A stretch of 64,000 bases of DNA from CAZYVU01 sp964651435 (GTDB lineage Bacteria; Desulfobacterota; Syntrophorhabdia; Syntrophorhabdales; CAYQXL01). The stretch spans positions 1 through 64,000 of the forward strand of contig CAZYVU010000007.1 in the NCBI GenBank assembly GCA_964651435.1, in the 5' to 3' direction. Made by a program: the position numbers and the translations under genes. Every line of letters starts with the position of its first letter. The stretch's first letter is position 1. This document shows, piece after piece, positions 33,287 through 42,788 of this stretch. Below the pieces are notes generated by a model, which was not told where the DNA came from, made no database searches, and worked only from the letters and a program-made list of their open reading frames with translations.

Positions 33287-34426
33287 ATGGGAGAGGCGAT
33301 TTTATCTGGACTTGGTGGACTAACGGCCGGATTTGTGAACCTTCATTGGTCGCATCTGGTTATGATCGGCATCGGATGTCTCCTTCTGTACCTCGGTATC
33401 AAGAAGGACTGTGAGCCTTTACTTCTTGTGCCGATAGGATTCGGCTGTATCCTCGTTAACATACCGCTCGCCGGCCTCATGGAGCCACACGGCTTCTTGC
33501 GGACCATCTACGACGCCGGCGTCATCACGGAACTTTTTCCATTGTTCATATTTGTGGGCATAGGGGCCATGACCGATTTCGGACCGGTGTTGGAGAACCC
33601 GTACACCTTTCTTCTCGGGGCCGCCGGCCAGTTCGGCATATTCCTCACCCTTCTTCTCGCTTTGGCGCTGGGCTTTCCCTACAAGGACGCCGTAACCATC
33701 GGTATCATCGGCGCCTGCGACGGCCCTACGGTCATCTATGTGGCGTCCCAGTACGCCCAGCACCTTCTTGGCCCCGTTACCGTTGCGGCCTATTCATATA
33801 TGGCCCTGGTACCGGTGCTCCAGCCCCCCATCATGAAGATGATGACGAGCAAGAAGGAGCGCGAGACCGTCATGAAGACACATGCCAAGACAGTGTCAAA
33901 GACAACGAGAATGATGTTCCCCATCGTCATCACCGTTGTTGGTGGCCTTATCGCCCCCATGGGCCTTCCGCTCCTTGCAACGATCATGTTGGGTAACCTC
34001 ATGAAGGAGTCGGGAGTCGTCGGCAGATTGGTCAAGGCTGCAGAGAACGAAATTGCCAATATCGTAACCCTGCTTCTCGGGATTGCAATCGGCGGGACGA
34101 TGAGTGGCCCCGTCTTCGTGCAGCCCAGGACGCTCATTATCCTTGCTCTCGGCCTGCTCGCAATCTGTCTTGATACGGTGTGCGGCATGCTGTTCGGCAA
34201 ACTCCTCTATGTGCTGACAAGGGGAAAGGTCAATCCCCTTATCGGCGCCGCGGGCATCTCGGCATTTCCAATGGCGGCCAGAGTTGTGCAGAAAGAGGGC
34301 CAGAAGTACAACAAGAGAAGCTTTCTGCTCATGCATGCCATGGGCGCTAACGCAGGCGGTCAGGTAGGATCGGTTATGGCTGCCGCGGTCATGCTGTCCG
34401 TGCTGAAGGGCATGGGCGTTATTTAA
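33287..34426 (+). CDS. oadB: Sodium ion-translocating decarboxylase, beta subunit
   Basis: This membrane subunit couples decarboxylation of a carboxybiotin intermediate to sodium export. Several hydrophobic segments and the family motifs are present: LFIFVGIGAMTDFGPVLENP, then GIIGACDGPTVIYVASQYA with the conserved Asp in the ion site, then GAAGISAFPMAARVVQ and HAMGANAGGQVGSV. The length of 379 is normal. The carboxyltransferase (alpha) and biotin carrier genes are not in this window, so whether the substrate is oxaloacetate, malonyl-, methylmalonyl- or glutaconyl-CoA is open. A strong terminator follows. Confidence 0.92.
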   Translation: MGEAILSGLGGLTAGFVNLHWSHLVMIGIGCLLLYLGIKKDCEPLLLVPIGFGCILVNIPLAGLMEPHGFLRTIYDAGVITELFPLFIFVGIGAMTDFGPVLENPYTFLLGAAGQFGIFLTLLLALALGFPYKDAVTIGIIGACDGPTVIYVASQYAQHLLGPVTVAAYSYMALVPVLQPPIMKMMTSKKERETVMKTHAKTVSKTTRMMFPIVITVVGGLIAPMGLPLLATIMLGNLMKESGVVGRLVKAAENEIANIVTLLLGIAIGGTMSGPVFVQPRTLIILALGLLAICLDTVCGMLFGKLLYVLTRGKVNPLIGAAGISAFPMAARVVQKEGQKYNKRSFLLMHAMGANAGGQVGSVMAAAVMLSVLKGMGVI

Positions 34427-34440
34427 GCAACGGACATGAG

Positions 34441-34470
34441 CGGGGGCGGGAGGAGCCGCCCCCGTTTTTT
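34441..34470 (+). terminator. Rho-independent terminator after oadB
   Basis: The stem CGGGGGCGG pairs with CCGCCCCCG around a GAGGAG-type loop, followed by six T residues. It ends the OadG-OadB transcript before the next carrier gene. Confidence 0.92.
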
Positions 34471-34507
34471 GTAGCAGGTCTAATTCAGAGCAAGGGGGAA
34501 GTTACTT

Positions 34508-35842
34508 ATGGAGTTTACACAGTACCTGGCAAGCGCCATCTTTCTCGCCAGCATCATCCTCGTCATCACGGGCTGGATCGACAGTGTGCTGGCGGCCCTC
34601 CTGGGCATCCTGGGCATGATCTTTATCGGCGTCATGACCGATGTGGATGCATTCAAGATTGTCGACTGGAACGTCATAGTCATCCTGCTCAGCATATGGA
34701 TTATCTCGGGGTATTTCGGGAAATCAGGGGTGCCCGATTTTTTATCGGCCCTTCTGCTCCGAATGTCGAAGGGCAACGTGGCCCTTTTTGTCACGTCTCT
34801 CGGCATGCTGGCAGGGTTTGTCTCTATGCTTATCGACAACGTTGTTGTGGTCCTCATGTTCGCCCCCGTTGTCTTCCATGCCTGCAGGCGGTTCAAGTTT
34901 CCTGCATTCGCGCCTGTGCTCTTCGTCGGCCTCTGCTCCAACTTCATGGGTACGGCCATGCTCCTGGGCGACCTGCCGCCCCAGATGCTGCACAGCGTAT
35001 CTGGAATTGAGTTTATGGGCTTTATCTGGCAGTTTGGAAGACCGTCCTCGTTCTTCATTCTTTGCTTCTCCTACTTTGTGACCTGTGCTGTCTTTTATTG
35101 GCTTTTTTCTCGGCAATACAGAGGAATCAGGATGGATGTGGCCTCCATGGCCGGCGAAAAGGCGCTGGATCACATTAAGGACAAGCCCTTTGCCATTACC
35201 GTCTGCACCGTCTTCGTCCTCACGATCCTGGCCATGGCCTTCAGACCCATATTCGGCTATCATCTCGGCTTTATCGCCATGTGGGGCGCCATTTGCATCA
35301 TACTGATTTTCGAGTTTTTCAAGAGCAAGTTTACCATCGAGATTCCCGACCTCGAGCACGTGCTCGCAGAACTGGACTGGCGGGCTATATTTTTCTATGT
35401 TTCCCTTTTTGCACTTGTAGGCGGTCTCGAGCACGCCGGCGTCATCAAGGTTGTGACAAACATGATTACGCCGGTAATCCAGAAGAGCCTTGTTGTCGGT
35501 GCAACGGCCCTCTACTGGATCACGGCACCTATCGTGGGTATCGTGGAGCATGATGCCTATATCCTGACCCTCCTCTATGTCATCCGGGACCTCGGCAATA
35601 CACAGGGCATCAACCCCTGGCCGCTGTACTGGATGCTTATGTGGGCCGGCACCCTGGGCAGCAACCTGACCATCGCAGGCGCTCCGGCGCTTTTTGTGGC
35701 CAAGAGTTTGGGCGAGAAGGAAGACCAGCGGGCGGTAAGCTTAAAGGAGTTTCTTGGCATAACTGCGCCCTATGTGGTTGTATCATTGATTGCCTGCTAT
35801 ATACCGGCTATGTTCGTATGGGTAATTCCTTTTGCAAAATAG
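34508..35842 (+). CDS. ArsB/NhaD-type ion transporter (IT superfamily)
   Basis: This is a polytopic inner-membrane carrier with roughly 11-12 hydrophobic segments. It resembles the ArsB/NhaD/SLC13 group: WNVIVILLSIWIISGYFGKS in the first half, MLIDNVVVVLMFAPVVFHAC as the first hairpin motif, and in the second half GTLGSNLTIAGAPALFVAKS, the second repeat's Asn-containing hairpin. Both hairpins are typical of the inverted-repeat fold. The substrate could be Na+/H+, a dicarboxylate or arsenite; no arsenic gene is nearby. A kinase-like gene follows at 18 bp on the same strand. Confidence 0.8.
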   Translation: MEFTQYLASAIFLASIILVITGWIDSVLAALLGILGMIFIGVMTDVDAFKIVDWNVIVILLSIWIISGYFGKSGVPDFLSALLLRMSKGNVALFVTSLGMLAGFVSMLIDNVVVVLMFAPVVFHACRRFKFPAFAPVLFVGLCSNFMGTAMLLGDLPPQMLHSVSGIEFMGFIWQFGRPSSFFILCFSYFVTCAVFYWLFSRQYRGIRMDVASMAGEKALDHIKDKPFAITVCTVFVLTILAMAFRPIFGYHLGFIAMWGAICIILIFEFFKSKFTIEIPDLEHVLAELDWRAIFFYVSLFALVGGLEHAGVIKVVTNMITPVIQKSLVVGATALYWITAPIVGIVEHDAYILTLLYVIRDLGNTQGINPWPLYWMLMWAGTLGSNLTIAGAPALFVAKSLGEKEDQRAVSLKEFLGITAPYVVVSLIACYIPAMFVWVIPFAK

Positions 35843-35860
35843 AGAAGTAGGGGAGGGGCC

Positions 35861-36709
35861 ATGGCGGTACTAACCATATCGAGAGAATACGGCAGCGGCG
35901 GAAAGGAGATCGGGCGGCGCGTGGCCGAGGCGATGGGATACGGCTACGTCGACAGGGGCCGCATACTGGCGGACATGAGAGAATCCGGCGCCCAGTGGGA
36001 GGAGCAGGCCAAGTACTTTGACGAGAATAGCCCCGATGTCTGGGAACGTTTCAAATGGTCATTCCGGGGCTACGTGGCGCTGCAACAGTACCATATCCTC
36101 AATTACGCACTGCAGGACAACCTGGTCATCATGGGAAGGGGAGGGAACTTCCTCCTCAAGAACATTCCCTATGTGCTACGTATACGCACCCAGGCGCCCC
36201 TGAAGAAGCGCGTAGAGACGGTCATGCTCTGGGAGGACACAAACTCTGAGAACGCCCAATATCTCATTGAAAAGGCGGACAAGGAGATGGCAGGGGCCGT
36301 TTATCTGACCTACGGCCATTCCTGGAATGACCGGACGCAGTACGACATGATCTTCGACACAAGCCTCCAGTCCTATGACGATATTGTGGTTATCCTAAAG
36401 GATGAGCTTGGGAGGCGGGACCAAGTCCACACGCCGAAAGCGCAGGAACTACTGCAACTGAAGGTTCTTGCCGCAAAGATCAAGGCTGAGCTTGCAATCA
36501 ATCCCGACTTTCACATCTCGTCGCTTTCCGTCGACTTCAAGGAAGAAGGCCTTGTCGAGTATGGGCTCATCGTCAAGGGTGCCGTTCACGAGGGTGACGA
36601 CATCGCCCAGATTAAGGAATTCGTGACGAAGGCTTGCGGAACAATTCCAGTAGAGTTCGAGGTAAAGTTCCGCTGGCCCTCGCGGCTTGGCCGCTGGCAA
36701 TACAAATAG
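35861..36709 (+). CDS. Cytidylate-kinase-like protein with a possible BON-like C-terminal domain
   Basis: The N-terminal about 200 residues match the cytidylate-kinase-like family: ISREYGSGGKEIGRRVAEAM replaces a classic P-loop, then YGYVDRGRI, LVIMGRGGNFLL, VLRIRTQAPLKKRVETVM and YDMIFDTS. The C-terminal about 80 residues (after LAAKIKAEL) have an alternating strand-helix-strand pattern, SSLSVDFKEEGLVEYGLIV then a helix and VEFEVKFRW, that looks BON-like; this part is an inference. The housekeeping Cmk has a true P-loop, so this is a paralogue of unknown substrate. It is co-directional with the carrier gene and closed by a terminator. Confidence 0.75.
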   Translation: MAVLTISREYGSGGKEIGRRVAEAMGYGYVDRGRILADMRESGAQWEEQAKYFDENSPDVWERFKWSFRGYVALQQYHILNYALQDNLVIMGRGGNFLLKNIPYVLRIRTQAPLKKRVETVMLWEDTNSENAQYLIEKADKEMAGAVYLTYGHSWNDRTQYDMIFDTSLQSYDDIVVILKDELGRRDQVHTPKAQELLQLKVLAAKIKAELAINPDFHISSLSVDFKEEGLVEYGLIVKGAVHEGDDIAQIKEFVTKACGTIPVEFEVKFRWPSRLGRWQYK

Positions 36710-36718
36710 ACCTTTCCT

Positions 36719-36750
36719 GGCGGGGGTCCGGCTCCGGACCCCCGTTCCTT
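36719..36750 (+). terminator. Rho-independent terminator after the kinase-like gene
   Basis: CGGGGGTCCG pairs perfectly with CGGACCCCCG around a GCTC loop (36721-36744), followed by a T-rich tract (TTCCTTT). Confidence 0.85.
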
Positions 36751-36752
36751 TA

Positions 36753-36782
36753 TTGACAAGAAGTTTCTCAACTCTATATATT
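36753..36782 (+). promoter_or_regulatory. Predicted sigma-70 promoter of the P-type ATPase gene
   Basis: A perfect TTGACA (36753-36758) is followed by TATATT (36777-36782) at 18 bp, with an overlapping TATATA at 16 bp. It starts immediately after the upstream terminator. Confidence 0.65.
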
Positions 36783-36838
36783 AAGATTCCACACGCTACA
36801 GAGACTGCTGCGAATATACCGATTTCCGGGGGCTCTCG

Positions 36839-39640
36839 ATGGAAGAAAGGCCTTATTATTGCCTGCCGGCCGAACATGTTGCCGACAGGCTCAACACACG
36901 TATCGAGGCGGGACTCACGACAGAGGAAGCCCGGCAGCGGCAGCGGCAGCAGGGTTTCAACGAGCTGGCAGAGAGAAAACAGGCCGGTTTTTTAAAGCTC
37001 CTCCTATCCCAGTTCAACAATTTTCTTGTCATCATTCTCATAATCGCCGCCGCTGTCTCCTTCGTTCTTGGAGAGCAAATCGATGCCGCCGCCATCCTGG
37101 TGATCGTTGTCCTTAATGCGGTGGTGGGGGTAATCCAAGAGTTCAAGGCCGAGCAGGCGCTCCTTGCGCTCAAAAAGATGTCGGCACCGAATGCTCAGGT
37201 CATGCGGGACGGGCGCCAGCAAACCATTCCGTCGAGAGAACTGGTTGTCGGCGACATCGTCGTCGTCGAGGCCGGGAACTACGTGCCGGCAGACCTTCGC
37301 CTCATAGAAAGTGTCAATCTGAAGATTGAAGAGGCCTCCTTGACCGGTGAATCGATGCCTGTGGAGAAAGAGGCCACTGCAGTTCTGGACCGGGAGATAC
37401 CTTTAGGAGACAGACGGAATTCGGCCTTCATGAGCACAATAGTCACCTATGGCAGAGGCAAGGGCATGGTCACGGCAACGGGTATGAAAACCCAGATCGG
37501 TCTCATTGCCGAAATGCTTCAGTCCACCTCCGACGAATCGACGCCCCTCCAGAAGAAGCTGCAGCAGTTGGCAAAGGTGCTCGGCATGATCTGTCTGTGT
37601 GTCTGCGCCGTCATCTTCGCCCTCGGACTCATCAGGGACACCAACATAACGACTATCTTCGACGCAGGTTTTTCTGCCTACCTCGTCGCCGAAAAGAAAG
37701 ATATTGTCGGACTTTTCATGGCGGCCATCAGCCTCGCCATTGCGGCCATACCGGAGGGGCTCGCTGCTGTTGTTACGATTTGCCTCGCCTTGGGCATGCA
37801 AAGAATGATCAGCCGCCATGCGCTTATACGGAGGCTCCCGGCGGTGGAGACCCTGGGCTGCGCCTCCGTCATCTGCTCCGACAAGACGGGGACTCTGACC
37901 CAGAATGCCATGACGGTGGTGAGGGCGTGGTGTGCTGGAAGGGCCTATGAGATCACGGGGAACGGTTACTCACCTGAAGGAGAAATTCTTGGGGAAAAAG
38001 GTGAGGCAGCCGCAACAAACGACATGCCGCTACGCCTCTTGCTTCAGGGAAACCTTCTCTGCAACGATGCACTGCTGGAGAGACCGGAGGAGAGCGGGAC
38101 TGCCGGACCGTGGCGCATCATAGGCGATCCGACGGAGGGCGCACTGGTGGTGGCCGGGGCAAAGGCCGGCCTGTGGAAGAGGGAGGTGGAATCCGCCCTG
38201 CCGAGAATAATGGAAATACCCTTTGATTCTGAAAGAAAGAGGATGACGACGATCCACAAGGCAGGGAAAGGGATAGGGCTCCCTGAGGCATCCGACGGGG
38301 ACCGCGGCCCCGTCATCGGCTTTACCAAAGGCGCCCCCGATTTCGTATTGAGCCTCTGTGACCGTATGCTCTTGGACGGAAAGATTGTGGCGCTTACCCC
38401 GGCCGAACGCGACAGAATTCTTGCTGAAAATAGAGAGATGGCGCGAAGGGCCCTTCGCGTTCTTGCCTTGGCCTATCGGACCTTTCCCGACGCCCCACCT
38501 ACGTGCGACTTTCGCGTCATCGAGAACGGGCTGGTGTTCATAGGGTTAACGGGCATGATCGATCCTGCAAGACCGGAGGCAAAAGCGGCGGTCAAGGTGG
38601 CAAATAGCGCAGGATTGAAGACAGTCATGGTCACGGGAGATTACAAGGAGACGGCAGAAGCCATAGCCGCCGAGATAGGCCTCATCACCCCCGGAGGCAA
38701 GGTCCTCACCGGCACGGAGCTCGACGCCATGAGCGACCAGGAGCTCGCCGGTATTATTGGCGACGTGAATGTCTGCTGCCGCGTTTCTCCGCATCACAAG
38801 ACCAAGATCGTCGATGCCTTTAAGTCAAGGGATCACGTGGTAGCCATGACGGGCGACGGGGTAAATGACGCGCCCGCCCTCAAGAAGGCCAATATAGGCA
38901 TCGCCATGGGGATTACGGGAACAGACGTATCGAAAGAGACGGCGGACATGGTCCTTACGGACGACAACTACGCAAGCATTGTGTCGGCCATCGAAGAGGG
39001 GAGGATCATCTATTCGAACATTCGCAAGTTTGTCTACTTTCTCTTAGTCTGCAACGTTGGAGAGATCCTCATCATCTTTTTTGCCATGCTCTTTGGCCTA
39101 CCACTACCCCTCAAGCCCGTGCAGCTACTCTTGCTTAACCTTGTGACGGACGGGGCACCCGCCCTCGCCCTGGGGCTGGAAAAAGGAGAGCCCGACATTA
39201 TGCAGCGGCCGCCAAGGCCCGCAAAAGAACCCGTCATTAACAAAGACATGCTCATAGGGCTCATCGTCATCCCCATAGTCGATGCGATTGCCATACTCTC
39301 CGTCTTTTCGCTCTTTCTTTCCCGTTTTCAGGGTCAGGTCGGTCAGGCGCAGACCGTTGCTTTTGCCACGCTGTGCGCCTCGGAGCTTCTACGTGCATTC
39401 ACGGCCCGCTCGGAACGGAACAGCATAGCGGCTGTCGGACTGACCTCGAATAAATGGATGGTTTGGGCCTTTGGGAGCTCCCTTGTCATTGTGCTTTGCA
39501 CCATATATCTGCCATTCCTGCAGACCCTTTTCGGCACCGTCGCCCTCTCCCTTGTCGACTGGGCTATCATGCTTCCCTTCATCTTCATGGCGCCTGCTGC
39601 CGCCGAGTGCGTGAAGGTCTTTGTCAGGCGGACCTACTGA
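36839..39640 (+). CDS. Cation-transporting P-type ATPase, P2A (calcium-type)
   Basis: This is an ion pump of the P2 group. The N-terminal cation_ATPase_N region (GLTTEEARQRQRQQGFNELA) is followed by the actuator domain with SLTGESMPVEK. Membrane helix 4 has IPEGLAAVV (P305-L308), the phosphorylation site is DKTGTLTQN with D348, and the hinge motif is TGDGVNDAPALKKANIG. Four C-terminal hydrophobic segments follow GEILIIFFAMLFGLPLPLKP and NLVTDGAPALALGLE. The length of 933 and the missing heavy-metal domain favour Ca2+ (SERCA-like) over copper or zinc. Na+ or K+ related transport cannot be excluded. It converges with ktrA, overlapping by 17 bp. Confidence 0.9.
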   Translation: MEERPYYCLPAEHVADRLNTRIEAGLTTEEARQRQRQQGFNELAERKQAGFLKLLLSQFNNFLVIILIIAAAVSFVLGEQIDAAAILVIVVLNAVVGVIQEFKAEQALLALKKMSAPNAQVMRDGRQQTIPSRELVVGDIVVVEAGNYVPADLRLIESVNLKIEEASLTGESMPVEKEATAVLDREIPLGDRRNSAFMSTIVTYGRGKGMVTATGMKTQIGLIAEMLQSTSDESTPLQKKLQQLAKVLGMICLCVCAVIFALGLIRDTNITTIFDAGFSAYLVAEKKDIVGLFMAAISLAIAAIPEGLAAVVTICLALGMQRMISRHALIRRLPAVETLGCASVICSDKTGTLTQNAMTVVRAWCAGRAYEITGNGYSPEGEILGEKGEAAATNDMPLRLLLQGNLLCNDALLERPEESGTAGPWRIIGDPTEGALVVAGAKAGLWKREVESALPRIMEIPFDSERKRMTTIHKAGKGIGLPEASDGDRGPVIGFTKGAPDFVLSLCDRMLLDGKIVALTPAERDRILAENREMARRALRVLALAYRTFPDAPPTCDFRVIENGLVFIGLTGMIDPARPEAKAAVKVANSAGLKTVMVTGDYKETAEAIAAEIGLITPGGKVLTGTELDAMSDQELAGIIGDVNVCCRVSPHHKTKIVDAFKSRDHVVAMTGDGVNDAPALKKANIGIAMGITGTDVSKETADMVLTDDNYASIVSAIEEGRIIYSNIRKFVYFLLVCNVGEILIIFFAMLFGLPLPLKPVQLLLLNLVTDGAPALALGLEKGEPDIMQRPPRPAKEPVINKDMLIGLIVIPIVDAIAILSVFSLFLSRFQGQVGQAQTVAFATLCASELLRAFTARSERNSIAAVGLTSNKWMVWAFGSSLVIVLCTIYLPFLQTLFGTVALSLVDWAIMLPFIFMAPAAAECVKVFVRRTY

Positions 39641-40277
39641 ACTTCTCCACGTCTTGGTTCTTCCCGATGACAACAAGTACCTCGCTCCCCTTCATAAGGT
39701 AGTCTTGAGGGACCATTGTGACCTTGTCGGTCAGGATGTCACGGATGGCGATGGCATCGACGTGGTACTTGCTCCGCAAATGCACCTCCGCCAGCGTCTT
39801 TCCTATGAAGTTTTCCGGAGGGGCCACCTCACAGACCGCATATTCATCGCTTAACGGGAGAAAATCAAGGACATTGGGCGAAACAAGACTACGGGCCACC
39901 TTGCTCGCAATCTCCTTCTCGGGAATGATCACTTCCGTGGCGCCCACGCTTTCCAGCACAAGTTTGTGCTCGCTGTTCGGCGCCTTGACGATGATCGTCT
40001 TCACGCCGATCTGTCTCAGGTGGAGGGTGATAAGAGTGCTCGCGGCGAGATCCTCGCCAAAGGAGACGACAACCGTGTCATCGGGCTCAATCCCCAGTGA
40101 TTCGAGAAGCCCGCGGTCAACGCCATCGGCAAGAATGGCCTTTGTACAATAATCGCGCACCTCTTGTATGGCCTCTTTCTTCTTGTCAATAGCCATCACC
40201 TCCAAACCGGCGTCAAAAAGGGCCTTCACCAGATTGAAGCCAAAGATCCCTATGCCGATGACTACCACCCTTTTCAT
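39624..40277 (-). CDS. ktrA: Potassium uptake regulatory subunit KtrA (TrkA family)
   Basis: This is the cytoplasmic RCK ring protein that gates a Ktr/Trk potassium transporter. The N-terminal Rossmann domain is VVVIGIGIFGFNLVKALFDA with AIDKKKEAIQE and VVSFGEDLAASTLITLHLRQ. The C-terminal RCK_C half begins near residue 135 (PLSDEYAVCEVAPPENFIGK) and ends in KGSEVLVVIGKN. The length of 217 is standard. It lies 11 bp after ktrB on the same strand. Confidence 0.93.
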   Translation of the reverse strand: MKRVVVIGIGIFGFNLVKALFDAGLEVMAIDKKKEAIQEVRDYCTKAILADGVDRGLLESLGIEPDDTVVVSFGEDLAASTLITLHLRQIGVKTIIVKAPNSEHKLVLESVGATEVIIPEKEIASKVARSLVSPNVLDFLPLSDEYAVCEVAPPENFIGKTLAEVHLRSKYHVDAIAIRDILTDKVTMVPQDYLMKGSEVLVVIGKNQDVEKFSRSA

Positions 40278-40288
40278 TGCGTGCCCTC

Positions 40289-41668
40289 CTATCCGACCAT
40301 AATCGGTTCTTCAGCGTACGTGAATTTCTGCCTTCCCGACTGAAGGCTCAAAGACAGGGCCAGAGTAAGGGGCCCAACCCGCCCCGCAAACATGAGCAAG
40401 GCAACGACCAGTTTCTGGAAATCGCTGAGGGCTGAAGTAACACCCATGGAAAGGCCGACTGTGCCATAAGCGGAAACCGCCTCAAAGAGATATTCGACAA
40501 AAAAATGCCTGCTGGCTGAAGGGGATGGGGTCACGGGTGCACTTACCAGCAACAATGCAGTGACAAGGGCCACGGAAAACGCGGAAGCAAATATGATGGA
40601 AATGGTCCGCGTCGTTGTCTCTTTGGGAATCGTCCTGTTGGCCACGGAGACTTCTTCGATTCCCTTGAACCTGTTCCAGATGAGCAGCCACAGAACTGCA
40701 GCGCTTGAGGTCTTTATCCCTCCACCCGTGGAGCCTGGTGAGGCGCCGATAAACATGAGGACTATGAGGAGCAGGATACTGTCATTGGTAAGCCTTCCTA
40801 CTTCTACCGTGTTAAATCCGCATGTGCGGGCAGTGACGGACTGGAAGAGGGCAACGAGCACCTTCGTTGAAAAATCGAATTCTCGTATGACGTGGTTTCG
40901 CTCAAAGACAAAAAGGAGTATGGCTCCGAAGGCCACGAGAACAACGGTTGTAATGATGACGATGCGGGCGTGAAGGGATAACCTCCTTTGCAGGCCTCGA
41001 ATTCTATCGAGGAGTTCGTGAAGGACGATAAACCCGATGCCTCCAAGAAGGATCAAGGCAATGATTGTCAGGTTAACTATGACGTCCCCCTTGTAGTTCT
41101 CAAGACTGTTTGAAAACAGCGAGTATCCGCAATTGTTAAATGCCGAGATGGAATGGTATATGGCCAGATAGAAGGCCCGTCCGGGCTGAAAATCTGCCGA
41201 GAAGCGGACAAAGAGGAGCATGGCCCCGACACTCTCGATGACAAGGGTAAACCAGAAGACGGATTTTAGAATAACGAAAAAATCCCTCGTGGGCGCGTGA
41301 AGGAATGAAGACTGAATGATCTCCCTTCCTTTGAAGGATGTTCCAAAGCCCATCATCCGAAAGAACAGCACCGAGAAGGTGATGATTCCAAGGCCACCCA
41401 CCTGGAAAAGAACAATGGTCGTTATCTGCCCAAATAAGGAAAGATCTTTGCCAATGTCGACGACGGCAAGGCCCGTAACACAGACAGCCGACGCAGACGA
41501 GAACAGGGCGTTGATAAAGGTGAGGCGCTGACCGGACGCAGAGATAGGGAGCCAGAGCACAATCGCACCGGCAAAAACCAGACAGGCGAAGCTAAGAATA
41601 AAGGTGCGCGGCGCATCGAGATGACGCATAAAGAAACGTCGTAGTCGCATGATCGCTGATGTCTTCAC
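40289..41668 (-). CDS. ktrB: Potassium transporter subunit KtrB (TrkH family)
   Basis: This is the membrane channel-like subunit for sodium-dependent potassium uptake. Four pseudo-repeats with selectivity-filter-like loops are visible, for example SASAVCVTGLAVVDIG, ISAFNNCGYSLFSN, SVTARTCGFNTVEVG and AVSAYGTVGLSMG. MFIGASPGSTGGGIKTSS is a typical loop. About ten hydrophobic helices span the 459 residues. With ktrA it makes a complete two-gene system. Confidence 0.93.
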   Translation of the reverse strand: MKTSAIMRLRRFFMRHLDAPRTFILSFACLVFAGAIVLWLPISASGQRLTFINALFSSASAVCVTGLAVVDIGKDLSLFGQITTIVLFQVGGLGIITFSVLFFRMMGFGTSFKGREIIQSSFLHAPTRDFFVILKSVFWFTLVIESVGAMLLFVRFSADFQPGRAFYLAIYHSISAFNNCGYSLFSNSLENYKGDVIVNLTIIALILLGGIGFIVLHELLDRIRGLQRRLSLHARIVIITTVVLVAFGAILLFVFERNHVIREFDFSTKVLVALFQSVTARTCGFNTVEVGRLTNDSILLLIVLMFIGASPGSTGGGIKTSSAAVLWLLIWNRFKGIEEVSVANRTIPKETTTRTISIIFASAFSVALVTALLLVSAPVTPSPSASRHFFVEYLFEAVSAYGTVGLSMGVTSALSDFQKLVVALLMFAGRVGPLTLALSLSLQSGRQKFTYAEEPIMVG

Positions 41669-41871
41669 GGTTAGCGGAAATGATTATATGCGCTTGGCTC
41701 CCTCTTGTAAATGGATTTTGACCCTCCCGGACTGTACCGTCAAACTCCCCGAAAGCTGGGGGTCATGTACAAATTGTTGATTCCTATGGGAAATAGCGTT
41801 ACCATTAGGCCTTAGGTGCTTTGCAACTGCGCATAAACACGGTGCATGAATAACGTTGGCCGGAGAGATCC

Positions 41872-42774
41872 ATGGAGCCGAAGTTTCCCCGGTTTAAGTC
41901 TATCGAGTTAAGGGATCGGGCTATTTTTCAATCCTTCCTCGCTGAGTACAAGCCAAACACGTCGGAGTGGACGTTTTCGAATCTTTTCATTTGGCGTTCT
42001 CACTATGGGTTCCGTTGGTCGTTGTTTGAGGATTGGCTGCTCGTCCTGTGCGGTGGAGGAGAGGATGGAGCATACGGGTTGCAGCCCATCGGCCCCACTC
42101 CCAGGGATCGAGCGGTTGCGACCCTCCTGTCATTCCTTAAGGACTCAGAGGGCCGGGAGCACGCTTTTGTCGAGAGGGCGGACGCCAGGACAGTGGCAGA
42201 GCTAAGAGACAGTTCCGCTTTCAGAATAGAGCCCGCGCGTGACCACTTCGACTACGTGTACCTGCGGAATAACCTTGCGAGGTTGGAGGGGAACCGCTTC
42301 AGATCGAAACGCAACCATATCAACAAACTGCAGCGAACACATACGTTCAGCTATGAGGCCCTGGAGGAGCGCCACATCGATGCGTGCCTCGACCTGCAAG
42401 AGCGATGGTGTCGCATCCGGCGGTGCCGGGACGACCTAAACCTGCTGGGAGAGTGGGAGGCGGTGCGTGAGGTGCTAACCCACTTTGCCACACTGGAACT
42501 GATGGGCGGAGTCATCGTGCTGGAGGGTAGGGTGGATGCCTTCACGGTCGGAGAGATGCTGAACGACAACACGGCCGTTGTCCACATAGAGAAGGCAGAC
42601 CCCAAGATACCTGGTCTCTACCCCATCATTAATCAACAGTTCTGCGAAAACGCCCTTGTTCGCGCTTCTTACGTTAACCGGGAGCAAGATCTTGGAGTCC
42701 CGGGCCTGAGAGAGGCAAAGATGTCCTACTATCCCGACCACTTTGAGGAAAAATACCGCATCACGCTTGCCTGA
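41872..42774 (+). CDS. DUF2156 domain protein
   Basis: The protein matches the DUF2156 family, which has a double GNAT-like fold related to the catalytic part of lysyl-phosphatidylglycerol synthases. The family start is RDRAIFQSFLAEYKPNTSEWTF with FSNLFIWRSHYGFRW. The core has GNRFRSKRNHINKLQRTH, LEGRVDAFTVGEML, VVHIEKADPKIPGLYPIINQ and YVNREQDLGVPGLREAKMSY. At 300 residues it lacks the membrane domain of MprF. The acyl or aminoacyl donor is not known. It converges with the GGDEF gene. Confidence 0.82.
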   Translation: MEPKFPRFKSIELRDRAIFQSFLAEYKPNTSEWTFSNLFIWRSHYGFRWSLFEDWLLVLCGGGEDGAYGLQPIGPTPRDRAVATLLSFLKDSEGREHAFVERADARTVAELRDSSAFRIEPARDHFDYVYLRNNLARLEGNRFRSKRNHINKLQRTHTFSYEALEERHIDACLDLQERWCRIRRCRDDLNLLGEWEAVREVLTHFATLELMGGVIVLEGRVDAFTVGEMLNDNTAVVHIEKADPKIPGLYPIINQQFCENALVRASYVNREQDLGVPGLREAKMSYYPDHFEEKYRITLA

Positions 42775-42788
42775 GAATGGGACGGCCG

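Noticed and set aside
36931..36955. Repeated GGCAGC-type triplets in the P-type ATPase gene
   Set aside because: They encode a short Gln/Arg run in a normal coding region. They are not an independent repeat element.
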